A DNA stretch of 64,000 bases from DATFVA01 sp963774455 (GTDB lineage Bacteria; Bacteroidota; Ignavibacteria; Ignavibacteriales; Ignavibacteriaceae). The notes below the pieces were generated by a model. That model was given only the letters and a program-made list of their open reading frames with translations, made no database searches and had not been told where the DNA came from. Below, in pieces: positions 44,092 to 53,830 of the stretch; positions within the stretch are counted from its first letter, which is position 1; each line of letters opens with the position of its first letter. The position numbers and the translations under genes were made by a program. The DNA lies in NCBI GenBank assembly GCA_963774455.1, contig CAVZFD010000003.1, forward strand, positions 682,001-746,000, written 5' to 3'.

Positions 44092-45122
44092 TATTTAGTG
44101 GAAATCTCATCTATTTTCTTTAAATCAAGTTTCACTACTTCCGGAGGAAGAGGTGCGTAATATAATTCTTTTGCATATTTTTCACCATCTCCTATCGCCC
44201 ATTTTAAGAAATTAACCATCGCCTGTGCTTTCTGTTTGTCCTTCATATCTTTATAGATAAGCAGCCAGGTGAAGCCGGAAATAGGCCATGAGTCTTTACC
44301 GTCGGCATTAGTTATCTCAACTCTTAAATCTTCAGGCATATTGTCTATGAAACCAGCAGCGGCAGCTGATACAGCATCAAATGTAGGCATTACATAGTTT
44401 CCTGCTTTATTTTTGAGTGAAGAGTAGGGAAGCTGATTTTGTTCAGCATAGGCAAGCTCAACGTAGCCAATGGATCCTTCTGTCTGTTTTACAAGTCCTG
44501 CAACTCCCTCATTACCTTTCCCGCCGAGTCCTACCGGCCAATTGACTGCTGTGCCCTGACCCACTTTACTTTTCCAGGTATCGCTGACTTTAGTCAGATA
44601 GCCAGTGAAGATATTAGTCGTTCCGCTTCCGTCAGAACGGTGAGTAACAAAGATGGCTTCATCTGGAAGCTTCTTGCCCTGGTTGATGGAAGTGATTTTT
44701 GAATCATTCCATTTCGTGATCTTTCCGAGGTATATACCTGACAGAACTTCTGGGGTAAGTTTCAAACCTTTGCCTACAGAAGGCAGGTTATATGTAATAA
44801 CAACTGCTCCCATAACGGTAGGAATGTGAAGTATCTCAGTACCTCGTTTCTGCTTGACCTGCTGCATTTGTTCGTTAGTCATAGGTGCATCAGATGCCCC
44901 GAAGTCAACAGTGCCCTCAATAACCTGTTTAATTCCGCCGCCGCTTCCAATCGACTGATAGTTAAATTCTATTCCTGTTTTCTGATGGTATACATCAAAC
45001 CATTTCGAATAAATTACATACGGGAAAGTAGCACCTGCACCGTTTAGTTTTAACTGTGCGGTTGCCATCGAAGATATTCCCGCCAGCATAACTATCACCA
45101 GCGACCATATTTTCATTTTCAT
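44091..45122 (-). CDS. pstS: phosphate ABC transporter substrate-binding protein PstS
   Basis: Periplasmic phosphate-binding protein. The signal peptide ends near SMATAQ, then LNGAGATFPYVIYSKWF and GSGGGIKQVIEGTVDFGASDAPM carry the first phosphate-contact residues. THRSDGSGTT is the second binding loop. 343 residues. First Pst gene after the porin, from which it is separated by 36 bases, so phosphate passing the outer membrane is captured by its immediate neighbour. Confidence 0.96.
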   Translation of the reverse strand: MKMKIWSLVIVMLAGISSMATAQLKLNGAGATFPYVIYSKWFDVYHQKTGIEFNYQSIGSGGGIKQVIEGTVDFGASDAPMTNEQMQQVKQKRGTEILHIPTVMGAVVITYNLPSVGKGLKLTPEVLSGIYLGKITKWNDSKITSINQGKKLPDEAIFVTHRSDGSGTTNIFTGYLTKVSDTWKSKVGQGTAVNWPVGLGGKGNEGVAGLVKQTEGSIGYVELAYAEQNQLPYSSLKNKAGNYVMPTFDAVSAAAAGFIDNMPEDLRVEITNADGKDSWPISGFTWLLIYKDMKDKQKAQAMVNFLKWAIGDGEKYAKELYYAPLPPEVVKLDLKKIDEISTK

Positions 45123-45158
45123 ATTTTTTTCCTTTTTTTGATTTATAATTATCTATTG

Positions 45159-46199
45159 TTAAAATTGCCAGAAAAATGTTACCCTTGGTGTAACATCACT
45201 ATCAATCCCACTTTGTTGATATGTGAATACTTCAACATTTGGTGTAATGCTAACATTTTTAACAGGATCGAATTCGAGTCCTGCAAGTATAAGACTTCGC
45301 CCATCATTTTCAGCATCCGTATTTGGATCTGCTGTATCGAAACGCCCCACTAACTGAACTGTCTCACTAAAGTTAACATAAGCCCAGAGAGAAACTCCGA
45401 ATCCGGATTGACTTGCTAAAGAAGTTCCGTTAGAATTTAGAACATTATTCTGCTGTGATTTCAAATAACCTTCAGCACCTAATCCAAAGCTGCCTTTTTG
45501 TTTATAGCTTAAAAAAGCTGCTCCCACGAAAGCTGAATTATTCTTCAATTTATTTTCAGAAGGATCAAGTTTTTGAGGATACGAAGCGTAATCGCCATAA
45601 ATTGTAATTAATAAATTCGGAGAAGGATCAAATTCCAATGATCCATAAAATCTTTTGTATTTATTTACCTCAGGAGCATTGCCCGAGTTATTACCAATCT
45701 TCAGCCAATATTTTACTGTTCCACCCTGGGCAAATGAGCCTTTTAAATCAATACCAAGATCACGCGAGGGAACTACGCCATTCAGATCCATGATTGTTTT
45801 TTCGAGGTATCTGTGGCCCCAGGCTCCTTCTGAGACATCAAAAGCAGGAGTTGGAGAAAGACCGAAAATAAGATCCGATCCGGTGAAAATATTTTTCCAA
45901 CTCAACCAGGCATCTTTAACCATCACACCTATTTTACCACCTGCTGTATTGGATGCCGGAGACTGATCTGCTTCCATTCTGAAACGGCTTATAAAGTTAT
46001 CCGAGATGGTATAATCAGTTGTAATATATATTCTTCTCATCTGAAAACCATTCAGATCCCTAAGTGTGGTATCATGTGAGGCAGCGTTATAAAAATAATC
46101 TCCGAACATTAATCCGCTGAATTTCGGATTGTTTTCCTGCGCAGCAGCAGTCCCCAAAAACAGGACAATAATGGTGAGGAATATTAACACTTTTTTCAT
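45159..46199 (-). CDS. OprO/OprP-like phosphate-selective outer-membrane porin
   Basis: A signal peptide (VLIFLTIIVLFLGTAAAQ) is followed by a 16-strand-type barrel. FRMEADQSP, VKDAWLSWKNIF and LEKTIMDLNGVVPSRDLGIDLKG are of the OprO/P kind, and the protein ends VTFFWQF with a C-terminal Phe, the barrel-assembly signal. 346 residues. Leads the pst operon and is preceded by a putative Pho box at 46306-46333, which supports phosphate as substrate over a general porin role. Confidence 0.87.
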   Translation of the reverse strand: MKKVLIFLTIIVLFLGTAAAQENNPKFSGLMFGDYFYNAASHDTTLRDLNGFQMRRIYITTDYTISDNFISRFRMEADQSPASNTAGGKIGVMVKDAWLSWKNIFTGSDLIFGLSPTPAFDVSEGAWGHRYLEKTIMDLNGVVPSRDLGIDLKGSFAQGGTVKYWLKIGNNSGNAPEVNKYKRFYGSLEFDPSPNLLITIYGDYASYPQKLDPSENKLKNNSAFVGAAFLSYKQKGSFGLGAEGYLKSQQNNVLNSNGTSLASQSGFGVSLWAYVNFSETVQLVGRFDTADPNTDAENDGRSLILAGLEFDPVKNVSITPNVEVFTYQQSGIDSDVTPRVTFFWQF

Positions 46200-46305
46200 A
46201 CGTTCTCTCTCTGAAGTTATTATTAGTTTAAGTTATTTTCTTAATCGACAAGTCAAACTTATCACTTACAACGGTGCCGTATGTTACGTCAATATTATGG
46301 ATATG

Positions 46306-46333
46306 TTAAGAAATCGTTAAGTCTATTTAACAT
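46306..46333 (-). promoter_or_regulatory. putative Pho box before oprO/P-pstSCAB
   Basis: On the minus strand three TTAA cores are spaced 10 and 11 bases apart, and the last two read TTAACGATTTCTTAACAT. This is nearly identical to the element at 13884-13901 before the phnDCE-like operon. It lies about 107 bases before the porin start. Confidence 0.6.
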
Positions 46334-46473
46334 ATTGAAAATACTCTAAAATGAGCATTTTAACTGCTTTATGGGAGTGAGGGCTAGACATATGGTAAGT
46401 GTGATCGTTGCAACGTATATTTTTAATACTTCTGCTATTTTGTATTATACTTACTAATAAATACGGAGGTTAT

Positions 46474-46737
46474 ATGAGCAAAAATCAGGAAAAGTTAACA
46501 GGATTTGTTACGGGTTTACTTGTGGGGGGAATTATAGGAGGAGTTTTAGCTATGTTATATACACCTGTTTCAGGAAAAAAGATGAGAAAGAATATTTCTA
46601 AAACAACGGATAATTTATTAGATAATGTAAATAATATAGTAGAAACTGGAAAAGATAAAGTGGATGGTTTAATTAAAGACGGTAAGAAAAAGGCATCCAC
46701 AATAATTGATGATGCTAAAAAGATAGTATCTAATTAA
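46474..46737 (+). CDS. YtxH domain-containing protein
   Basis: Start set at ATG 46474 because GGAGGT lies exactly upstream (46465-46470); a TTG 66 bases earlier lacks one. MSKNQEKLTGF leads a glycine-rich membrane helix (VTGLLVGGIIGGVLAMLY), followed by TPVSGKKMRKNI, the YtxH signature, and an amphipathic Lys/Asp helix. 87 residues. YtxH-like proteins are membrane-anchored and stress-linked in several phyla; function unknown. Intrinsic terminator follows at 46745. Confidence 0.88.
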   Translation: MSKNQEKLTGFVTGLLVGGIIGGVLAMLYTPVSGKKMRKNISKTTDNLLDNVNNIVETGKDKVDGLIKDGKKKASTIIDDAKKIVSN

Positions 46738-46744
46738 TGAGCAG

Positions 46745-46799
46745 TTTTCAAATTGCAGGTATGAAACATTCCAATCTTCTTCGATCTGCAATTTGAAAA
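46745..46799. terminator. 14-bp inverted repeat between convergent genes
   Basis: TTTTCAAATTGCAG (46745-46758) pairs exactly with CTGCAATTTGAAAA (46786-46799) with a 27-base loop. The A/T ends of the stem give U tracts in both directions, so it can serve ytxH and the convergent DUF116 gene. Confidence 0.75.
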
Positions 46800-46818
46800 T
46801 CACCACCAGGTAGCAGAT

Positions 46819-47985
46819 TCAATTACGGATTCCTGCCCTCCTGCGAAGTTCATTCATATTGAATGAGGTGGTGATTCCGTTATCACTCCAGTGTTTACTG
46901 CATCCGCAGTAATCAAGCAGCACGCATTGTGCAGGCACATTATATCTTTTCAATTCCCAACCGCCTTCAACCAACGTAGTAACACAGGCAGATGCAATAA
47001 CGCTCCTTATCGGCTCACCGGATTTAGGCGACCATAATGACAGATCAGAAGCGTGAGGGATAATGCATACGTCGAAGGCTTCACTTCCCGTTCTCCTTTT
47101 ACCTTCCCTGCGCAGCCTGTTCACCCTGCATCCAGGAAGACAATCGGAACAGATTAAACCTTCCTTCACCCTTACAGCTTCACATTTGTCTTCATGACGG
47201 CCGCGCATGCAGCCGGGGACTAAGACAACTTTTTTCTCTCCTTTATTAAATTCACTTCTGAATGCATCGTTTAGGAGTTCAGCACCTGCCATATTAAGAT
47301 GGTATTCAAGTCGTGAACGTGTGCAGGATACTCTGTCTTCTCTCCACCTGTATTTATTTTTCGATTTTTTCAGGAATTCCTCAACGTTCTCAGTGTATTT
47401 TCCAAGGGATTTTCTGGAGGCTTCGTTAAACCAGTTTGTGAATTCTTCGATGAGATTGAAAATGCTGAACAGTTCCGATTCAGATTTCGTTCCCCAGTAT
47501 GCCCGCCATCTTATGAAAAGGAGTGCCTGTTCTCTGAATTCACCGGTCGCCTCAAACCATTTACAAACGTGGTCGATCTGATTAAGTGAAGGTATTTTAG
47601 GACGTTCATCATCTGTTTCCGGGAATAAAAACACGGTTAGCAGGATACCACGACTTAAATCTATTAATGGCTTCATACTCTGATGCTTTTTTCTCCACTC
47701 AGCCATTTTAGCCATTGTGATAAATGGAGCATGTTTTACCTTCAATGCTTTGGCAGCATACTCCCGCCAGAGTATACCAAAGCTTAAAATTTCGAGAATG
47801 TATTCTTCAGGCTTGCGCAGCTCGCCCAGATTATATGTTTTTATATAGTCATTATAATCATAGATGATTGGCATAATCGTACTGCGGGCTTCTTTAATTA
47901 TCTCTTTTGTAAATTCCCTGACATCCCTGTAGTAGGTTTCAGAATTTGTCTGTCCGGGTTTCAGTGTATATGTGATTACTTCCAT
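46819..47985 (-). CDS. DUF116 domain-containing protein
   Basis: 388 residues. A helical N-terminal half (about 1-210) has no recognisable family. The C-terminal half has DUF116 features: SCTRSRLEYHLNMAGAELLN, VVLVPGCMRGRHEDKC, then CSDCLPGCRVNRL and DYCGCSKHW. The many conserved cysteines suggest metal or iron-sulfur binding (inference). No membrane segments or signal peptide. It stands alone between convergent ytxH and divergent rhomboid genes. Confidence 0.82.
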   Translation of the reverse strand: MEVITYTLKPGQTNSETYYRDVREFTKEIIKEARSTIMPIIYDYNDYIKTYNLGELRKPEEYILEILSFGILWREYAAKALKVKHAPFITMAKMAEWRKKHQSMKPLIDLSRGILLTVFLFPETDDERPKIPSLNQIDHVCKWFEATGEFREQALLFIRWRAYWGTKSESELFSIFNLIEEFTNWFNEASRKSLGKYTENVEEFLKKSKNKYRWREDRVSCTRSRLEYHLNMAGAELLNDAFRSEFNKGEKKVVLVPGCMRGRHEDKCEAVRVKEGLICSDCLPGCRVNRLRREGKRRTGSEAFDVCIIPHASDLSLWSPKSGEPIRSVIASACVTTLVEGGWELKRYNVPAQCVLLDYCGCSKHWSDNGITTSFNMNELRRRAGIRN

Positions 47986-48125
47986 CTTCTGAATCCCTTA
48001 AATCTTTTGAACAAACTTAATTAGAAATGTTAAAAAATGATAATCTTTAATTTGGAAACCCTGTTAGAAGTTTATGAGTAACTCTTTTTTCGTATTTTCA
48101 CTTTACAAGAAAACGGAGTTTTAAT

Positions 48126-48869
48126 ATGCTTTTCCCGATAGGTGATGATAACCGTGAACGGACTATTACCCCGTACATTAATTATTTATTGATACTGGCC
48201 AATATTTTTGTCTTTGTATTTCTGCAGGACCTCGGGGAGGATGAAAAGTTTACCTATAAATATTCTACGGTACCGGAAGAGATAATTACCGGGAAGGATA
48301 TTGTTACGCATGAGGAAACGTATGAAAACCCGGCTACTGGTGAAAGGTATACGATTCCGGGATTGGGCGTTACTCCTGTATCGGTTTATATTACCTTGTT
48401 GACCTCTATCTTCATGCATGGCAGTATTGCACATATATTCGGAAATATGCTTTTTTTATGGATATTCGGTGATAATATTGAGAACAGACTAGGTCATTTC
48501 CGTTATTTTCTGTTCTATCTCGTATGCGGAATTATTGCATCGCTCGCACACGTATATTCTACTGTCGCGTTGGGTGGAAATCTGCTGATTCCTACGTTAG
48601 GAGCTTCGGGTGCGATTTCCGGTGTTCTCGGAGCTTATATTCTGCTATTTCCTAAAAAAAGGGTGAGCATAATAATGTTTTATTTTATTACTAATGTGCC
48701 CGCATATGCTGCCATAGGGTTGTGGTTTGTATTCCAGCTTATTAGCGGATTGGGATTACTTGGGTCAGGTGCGCAAGGCGGAGGCGTAGCTTACGGTGCT
48801 CATATAGGAGGGTTTATCGCCGGGATGATACTGATAAATTTCTTTTCAATCGGAAGGAGAAAAAAGTGA
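48126..48869 (+). CDS. rhomboid family intramembrane serine protease
   Basis: Six to seven membrane helices in 247 residues. The catalytic serine is S161 in TLGASGAISG (GxSG) and the catalytic histidine is H226 in AHIGGFIAGM; HIFGNMLFLWIFGDNIE is the rhomboid helix-2 motif. A hydrophilic loop (about residues 38-80) lies between helices 1 and 2. Rhomboids cleave membrane proteins within or near the bilayer; the substrate is unknown. Confidence 0.95.
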   Translation: MLFPIGDDNRERTITPYINYLLILANIFVFVFLQDLGEDEKFTYKYSTVPEEIITGKDIVTHEETYENPATGERYTIPGLGVTPVSVYITLLTSIFMHGSIAHIFGNMLFLWIFGDNIENRLGHFRYFLFYLVCGIIASLAHVYSTVALGGNLLIPTLGASGAISGVLGAYILLFPKKRVSIIMFYFITNVPAYAAIGLWFVFQLISGLGLLGSGAQGGGVAYGAHIGGFIAGMILINFFSIGRRKK

Positions 48870-48909
48870 AACCGTTAAAACGTTCCTTCCTGGAACTCTC
48901 CGACGACTT

Positions 48910-50616
48910 TTAGGTAACCTGATCAACCTTTGCTTTGCCAGGCAACAGGGGATTGAGAAGCAGGGCGATAAAAAGCACCAGTAAACACCCGATTACATTA
49001 TACCAGAGAAATGGTATGGTGGTAAAGAAATAACAGTAGAGGATAGCCAGCTCAGCAAGTAATGCTGCTATAAATGTCGGGGTTCCTTTAACTTTTTTAA
49101 GGTAGAATGCCACAAGGAATATTCCCAATATAGTTCCATACACAAGCGAACCTAATATGTTTACAGCCTCAATCAATGATCCCAACCGGTTGGCAAATAA
49201 CGCAAAAGTAATAGCATATGCTCCCCATAAAACGGTGGCAAGCTTGGATACCCGAAGATAATGCCGGTCATCGGCATCCTTTTTAATCATTCGTTTGTAA
49301 ATATCGATTACTGTAGTTGAAGCAAGTGCATTAAGTTCTGCCGATGTAGAGGACATTGAAGCAGAAAATATGGCAGCCAATATTAATCCTATTAAACCTG
49401 CTGGAAGAAAACTTATGATATAATTAATGAAAATATAATTCGTATCGTTTGAATCTGCTCCCGGATCAGCCTGTTTAATTAAATCTACTGCTTCATTTTT
49501 GATTAAATTCGCTTCATTTTGCTTGCTCCGAACCTGCTCCAGAAGTTCTTCTGTTTTCTCATCCGTTCCGGAATGAATGGAAGCAAGCATTTCCTCAAGC
49601 TTTTCTTTTTTCTGAAGATGTACCTCTTTATACTTCTCTTCTAGCTTATCATATTGGCTAGTATAAATACTTTGTTTAATAGTACTTACCGCATTCGGAT
49701 TAAAGAAAATCGGCGGTAAATTGAATTGATATAATACGAAAACCATCGCTCCTACGAATAGTATGAAGAATTGCATCGGCACCTTAACTATGCCATTGGT
49801 CAGAAGTCCAAGCCGGCTTTGTGCCACCGTGCTCCCTGATAAATATCTCTGAACCTGCGACTGATCCGTACCGAAGTAGGATAACATCAGAAACGTGCCC
49901 CCGATAATCCCTGACCAAAATGTATACCTGTTGTTAAGGTCGAATGAGAAATCTATTGCATTTAGTCTTCCGAGCTTGCCGGCAACATAAGCGGCATCGA
50001 TGGGGGAAACATCTTTCGGGAGAAGGAAAAAGAGCATTATAAATGCGGCAAACATTCCCAATGTAATAATAATCATCTGCTGGATATGCGTCTGGTTAAC
50101 AGCTCTGGTTCCTCCGGTTGTGGTGTAAATAACTACGAGGATACCGGTGATAATGACGGTAAGATCAATGTTCCATCCCATTATCACGGAAAGAATAAGT
50201 GAAGGGGCAAATATTGTGAATCCGGCGGCAAGGCCTCTCTGCGACAAGAATAATAAACTGCCCAGGGTTCTGTTCTTCAGATCGAATCTTTTTTCAAGGT
50301 ATTCGTATGCTGTATAAACATTCAGCCTGTGAAAAAGTGGAACAGCAGTTACAGATAAGATTATCATAGCTATGGGTAGACCGAGATAAAACTGAACAAA
50401 TCTCATCCCGTCTACATAAGCCTGCCCTGGTGTTGATAGGAAAGTTATTGCGCTGGCCTGGGTTGCCATAATTGACAGGGCAATGGTATACCAGCGGGTT
50501 GTTCTGCCCGCCCGCATATAACCGTCAATGTCCTTTGTTCCCCTTGTTTTCCAGACACCATAAACTGTTACAAATAGCAGGAAGCCGATGAGAACAATCC
50601 AGTCTATAAGGGTCAC
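48910..50616 (-). CDS. sodium:solute symporter (SSS family)
   Basis: 568 residues, about 13 helices. Core signatures are QASAITFLSTPGQAYVDGMRF and FGTDQSQVQRYLSG, both SSS sodium/substrate-site regions. Unusual: a hydrophilic, heptad-like insert at about residues 320-375 (YDKLEEKYKEVHLQKKEKL and following) separates two helices. The GTG start overlaps the stop of the 50-residue gene upstream (GTGA). The substrate cannot be told; the upstream PIG-L deacetylase hints at amino-sugar or glycoside metabolism. Confidence 0.9.
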   Translation of the reverse strand: MTLIDWIVLIGFLLFVTVYGVWKTRGTKDIDGYMRAGRTTRWYTIALSIMATQASAITFLSTPGQAYVDGMRFVQFYLGLPIAMIILSVTAVPLFHRLNVYTAYEYLEKRFDLKNRTLGSLLFLSQRGLAAGFTIFAPSLILSVIMGWNIDLTVIITGILVVIYTTTGGTRAVNQTHIQQMIIITLGMFAAFIMLFFLLPKDVSPIDAAYVAGKLGRLNAIDFSFDLNNRYTFWSGIIGGTFLMLSYFGTDQSQVQRYLSGSTVAQSRLGLLTNGIVKVPMQFFILFVGAMVFVLYQFNLPPIFFNPNAVSTIKQSIYTSQYDKLEEKYKEVHLQKKEKLEEMLASIHSGTDEKTEELLEQVRSKQNEANLIKNEAVDLIKQADPGADSNDTNYIFINYIISFLPAGLIGLILAAIFSASMSSTSAELNALASTTVIDIYKRMIKKDADDRHYLRVSKLATVLWGAYAITFALFANRLGSLIEAVNILGSLVYGTILGIFLVAFYLKKVKGTPTFIAALLAELAILYCYFFTTIPFLWYNVIGCLLVLFIALLLNPLLPGKAKVDQVT

Positions 50617-50765
50617 TCAAAAACCTTTGTAAATATGTAAAAGAATATGATCAGTATAACGAGATTAAGAAAAACCAGTGCGTAGACTCTGTTCCATGTT
50701 TTAAGCAGCGGAGGTTTTTCTTCAGTTTCAGTCGGTGACTCTATTTTAATTCGCTTTTGTTTCAT
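50613..50765 (-). CDS. 50-residue single-span membrane protein coupled to symporter
   Basis: ATG at 50763-50765, TGA at 50613-50615. The product is MKQKRIKIESPTETEEKPPL then a linker and one hydrophobic helix (YALVFLNLVILIIFFYIF). It overlaps the end of the PIG-L gene by 20 bases and the symporter start by 4 bases (GTGA), so all three are translationally linked. Not a recognised family; the position suggests a small accessory subunit of the symporter, as known for some other sodium symporters. Confidence 0.75.
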   Translation of the reverse strand: MKQKRIKIESPTETEEKPPLLKTWNRVYALVFLNLVILIIFFYIFTKVFE

Positions 50766-53253
50766 TTTGTTCTGCCGAAATCATATTAACAAAAAATCTG
50801 AATGCGCCGGTCACTCCCGCAGGTATCTGCCGGAACCATGAATATCCAGAATATATAAATACCCCTTTTCCGTATTCGGCATAAAGCATACCGCCGTCCA
50901 GGGGTTTTTCACCGGGATCATTACCTGATAAAACAACCTGGTATCGCGGGTCCCGCTTATCAGCAAAGTAAAGTCCTCTCTCCTGAACCCAGCCGCTGAA
51001 GTCTTCCTGTGTAATTATGTTGGGATAATTCAGAACAGGGTGCAAAGGGTTCATAAATGTTATTGGCGCTTCTTCCACCGTTATTCTGTCGTGCGAAAGT
51101 GAAAAAGGGTAGGGACCTATATTTTCGGTAACAAGGTTAAAGCTTGTATTGTATTGAACAAGGAATGTCCCTCCGTCCTTTACGTAATTCATAAGCCGCG
51201 GCTGATCCTGTGCAAGTCTCTCTCTTGTATTATATGCACGTATCCCTGATATAATGGCATCGTATGTTGTGAGTTCTGCAGTATCAAGTTCAGCATCAGA
51301 TAAAAGATTTACATTATACCCAAGCTGCCTGAGGTACTCAGGAATCATATCCCCCGAGCCCATTATATATCCGATATTATTTATTGTTTTCTTTATGTTC
51401 AGCCGTATGAGCTTTGCCTCCGCCGGCGGGAATAATGTCTGTACTGGAATATGCGGATAATCAATAGTTACTATACCCCTCGTTATTTCCTTACCGTCTT
51501 CTTCAGCAACTGCCTGTAATGTTGATTCTGATGCACCCTCAGGTGGAGTAACCTTAAAGGTGAAGTTTTTTTCTGTCCCTTTCTTAGAAATTGAATATTG
51601 ATATTCTCCGGGCTCGGACTTCCATCCGCCTGGTACTTGAAGTCTGAGTTTTCCACTTGCCTTATCAGTGTTGCTCGTTAATTTCACAGTGATAGATTTA
51701 GCGGTATTATCGGTGAAAAGATAAATGCCATTGGAAATATTAATCGATACAGGAGGCGTAATTTCAATCGGCCTGTATTCCTCGCCGTGTACCGGGTCAG
51801 TCCATTGATATAATACGGGAATCTCCATTGTAAAATCCGTTGTTCCTGCTGTTAATGTAAATTCAGCAGTGAGGGGAGGATCATTTGAAGCTTTCCCGAT
51901 TAGCTGCTGATCGTCAACAGTATACGCTCCTTTGCCGTGGGGTTTTACCAGCCAGTATGGCTGTGTAATTGAAACATCTGCAGGCAGAACAGCAGATTCG
52001 TCATATTTTGTCATTTCATTTTTATTCATTGCCCGGTTTACATTGTCAGCAGAAGTTTGGTGAGTTACTGAAATGCTTTTAAGTTTGATAGGATAACCGG
52101 ACCTGTTAACCGCCGATACTGAAATCTTCACAGAATCACCTGCAGTATATGAATAGCTGTCGGCATCAGCTTCCAGCCATATCCCTGCCGCCGCCTTTAT
52201 TACATCAATCAGTTCCTTTTTCTTTAATGGTATCCAGTAATCGTCATCCAGTTTGTTTAATTCGCTGTACGCCTCAATTAGTTTGGGCAGACTTGCAGCA
52301 GGATCCTCAGGATTATAGTCTCGTTCAACCACCTTCAGTAAAGTGGAAACCTTACCGCTTCCTTTAACTCTGTTCCACGTCAGGTCAATACCCTCAAATA
52401 AATCTGTCTTTGCTGTGTCGCCTTCAAGAAACTTGAAAAAATTTACCTGTTCTCCTCTGATTGCGGAAACGCCGAAACCCTGACTCTTGTGCATACTTCT
52501 GCTTTCGGCTGCTATCTCCGTATAAGATTTTCCGAGCAGGGAGTTGTATGCTCCGAGGTCTATTTTTATCAGCTTAGATTGATCAACATCCTTTCTGTCA
52601 ACCAGTGACGGCCAGGCATTCCAGAAAAGTCTTTTCGGCTGCCAGGTCTTCACATACTTTAATTGATCAGGAAAGCTATTTGGATCGCCGGCTAATTTGA
52701 ATGCCTCTTCGGCAAGCAGAGCAGATGCCGTATGGTGACCATGGCCGCCCTGGCCGTTATCGGGAAATCGTGTAACGATTACATCGGGACGAAATTTCCT
52801 GATTATCCAGATAACGTCGGAAAGTATTTTCTGTTTTCCCCATATATCAAAGGTTTCTTCAGGATTCTTTGAGTAGCCGAAATCGACGGCGCGTGTAAAA
52901 AACTGTTCTGCCCCGTCTATCCTCCTGGCGGCAAGAAGCTCCTGGGTTCTTACAACTCCCAATTCATCATCCTGTTCATCACCTATCAGATTCTGACCTC
53001 CGCTTCCCCGGTTCATCGCACAGTAACCCGCTCTCAGAAGTCTGCCTGATTCAAAGTATGCCAGGGCTGCAGTATTTTCATCATCAGGATGGGCTGCAAT
53101 ATACAATACACTGCCGAGCACATTAAGTTTTTTAACTGCAAGTTCTAACTCAGCTGCATCCGGCTGTTTAACTGGCTGTGCTGCAGTATAAACTGCCGGA
53201 ATCATTATTATAAAAAGAACGATGGATCTCTTCAGCAATGAAAACATTCTCAT
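50746..53253 (-). CDS. large secreted PIG-L family deacetylase
   Basis: A signal peptide (IVLFIIMIPAVYTAAQ) is followed by the PIG-L/LmbE zinc-deacetylase domain. AHPDDE at residues 54-59 and the second metal motif GHGHHTASALLAEE are the active-site signatures. Residues about 350-620 look like beta-sandwich domains. A C-terminal region (DAIISGIRAYNTRERL, DGGTFLVQYN) resembles a glutamine-amidotransferase/ThuA-like fold. 835 residues. Family members remove N-acetyl groups from amino sugars; first gene of an operon with a small membrane protein and a symporter. Confidence 0.88.
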   Translation of the reverse strand: MRMFSLLKRSIVLFIIMIPAVYTAAQPVKQPDAAELELAVKKLNVLGSVLYIAAHPDDENTAALAYFESGRLLRAGYCAMNRGSGGQNLIGDEQDDELGVVRTQELLAARRIDGAEQFFTRAVDFGYSKNPEETFDIWGKQKILSDVIWIIRKFRPDVIVTRFPDNGQGGHGHHTASALLAEEAFKLAGDPNSFPDQLKYVKTWQPKRLFWNAWPSLVDRKDVDQSKLIKIDLGAYNSLLGKSYTEIAAESRSMHKSQGFGVSAIRGEQVNFFKFLEGDTAKTDLFEGIDLTWNRVKGSGKVSTLLKVVERDYNPEDPAASLPKLIEAYSELNKLDDDYWIPLKKKELIDVIKAAAGIWLEADADSYSYTAGDSVKISVSAVNRSGYPIKLKSISVTHQTSADNVNRAMNKNEMTKYDESAVLPADVSITQPYWLVKPHGKGAYTVDDQQLIGKASNDPPLTAEFTLTAGTTDFTMEIPVLYQWTDPVHGEEYRPIEITPPVSINISNGIYLFTDNTAKSITVKLTSNTDKASGKLRLQVPGGWKSEPGEYQYSISKKGTEKNFTFKVTPPEGASESTLQAVAEEDGKEITRGIVTIDYPHIPVQTLFPPAEAKLIRLNIKKTINNIGYIMGSGDMIPEYLRQLGYNVNLLSDAELDTAELTTYDAIISGIRAYNTRERLAQDQPRLMNYVKDGGTFLVQYNTSFNLVTENIGPYPFSLSHDRITVEEAPITFMNPLHPVLNYPNIITQEDFSGWVQERGLYFADKRDPRYQVVLSGNDPGEKPLDGGMLYAEYGKGVFIYSGYSWFRQIPAGVTGAFRFFVNMISAEQNETKAN

Positions 53254-53404
53254 CCAATCTGCTTTGTGAATATTCTGTTAATAGTCATTTTCTGGTTGGA
53301 TGAAATAATACAATATAATTCTTAAAGTTCCAAAGGAATAACTGCGGGTTGAAACCAGCTAATGTAGGATTTAACTTCTCTCAGCACGTGACTGAAGCCA
53401 GAAG

Positions 53405-53830
53405 TCAATCCTCAATCCTTTCGCTTTCCAATTTCCGGGATGTACCCAGCAGTCCTACAACTGCAACACCGCCAAACGCCAGGGGAGCCAGGAGAGGTTT
53501 ATCTTTTTCATTTTCTTCGTGGAGACGTTGTTCCATAGTAAGATTATCATCATCTTTTTCCTCAGCAACATGTAAATAAAATCCGGCAGCTGCCACGATG
53601 AATGACAAAAACAGGAACATGTGCATTACACGGATAATCCCGGATTTCCATTTATATACGGCTATCAATCCTATAATCACGCCGATCAGACTGAAGATAG
53701 GGGGAATATACGTCATAATTTCCTGGTTGAAAGTGCCAAGATGTTCAATGATAGTATCTGCAAGCAGAAAGGCAAAGCCTGCAGAAGCAGTAAGGACGAG
53801 CAAACGATTTAGTGTGTATTTCATAAACAT
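53405..53830 (-). CDS. small multi-span membrane protein of unknown function
   Basis: 141 residues with about four hydrophobic segments (LLVLTASAGFAFLLAD, IPPIFSLIGVIIGLIAVY, MHMFLFLSFIVAAAGFY, LLAPLAFGGVAVVGLLG). A charged loop (HVAEEKDDDNLTMEQRLHEE) precedes the last. No family recognised. ATG at 53828-53830 is used; an alternative ATG lies two codons later. Divergent from the small anchored-protein/TonB-receptor pair. Confidence 0.7.
   Translation of the reverse strand: MFMKYTLNRLLVLTASAGFAFLLADTIIEHLGTFNQEIMTYIPPIFSLIGVIIGLIAVYKWKSGIIRVMHMFLFLSFIVAAAGFYLHVAEEKDDDNLTMEQRLHEENEKDKPLLAPLAFGGVAVVGLLGTSRKLESERIED

Noticed and set aside
46408..46473. Longer YtxH protein starting at TTG 46408
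   Set aside because: No ribosome site there, while ATG 46474 has a perfect GGAGGT and yields the family-like N-terminus.
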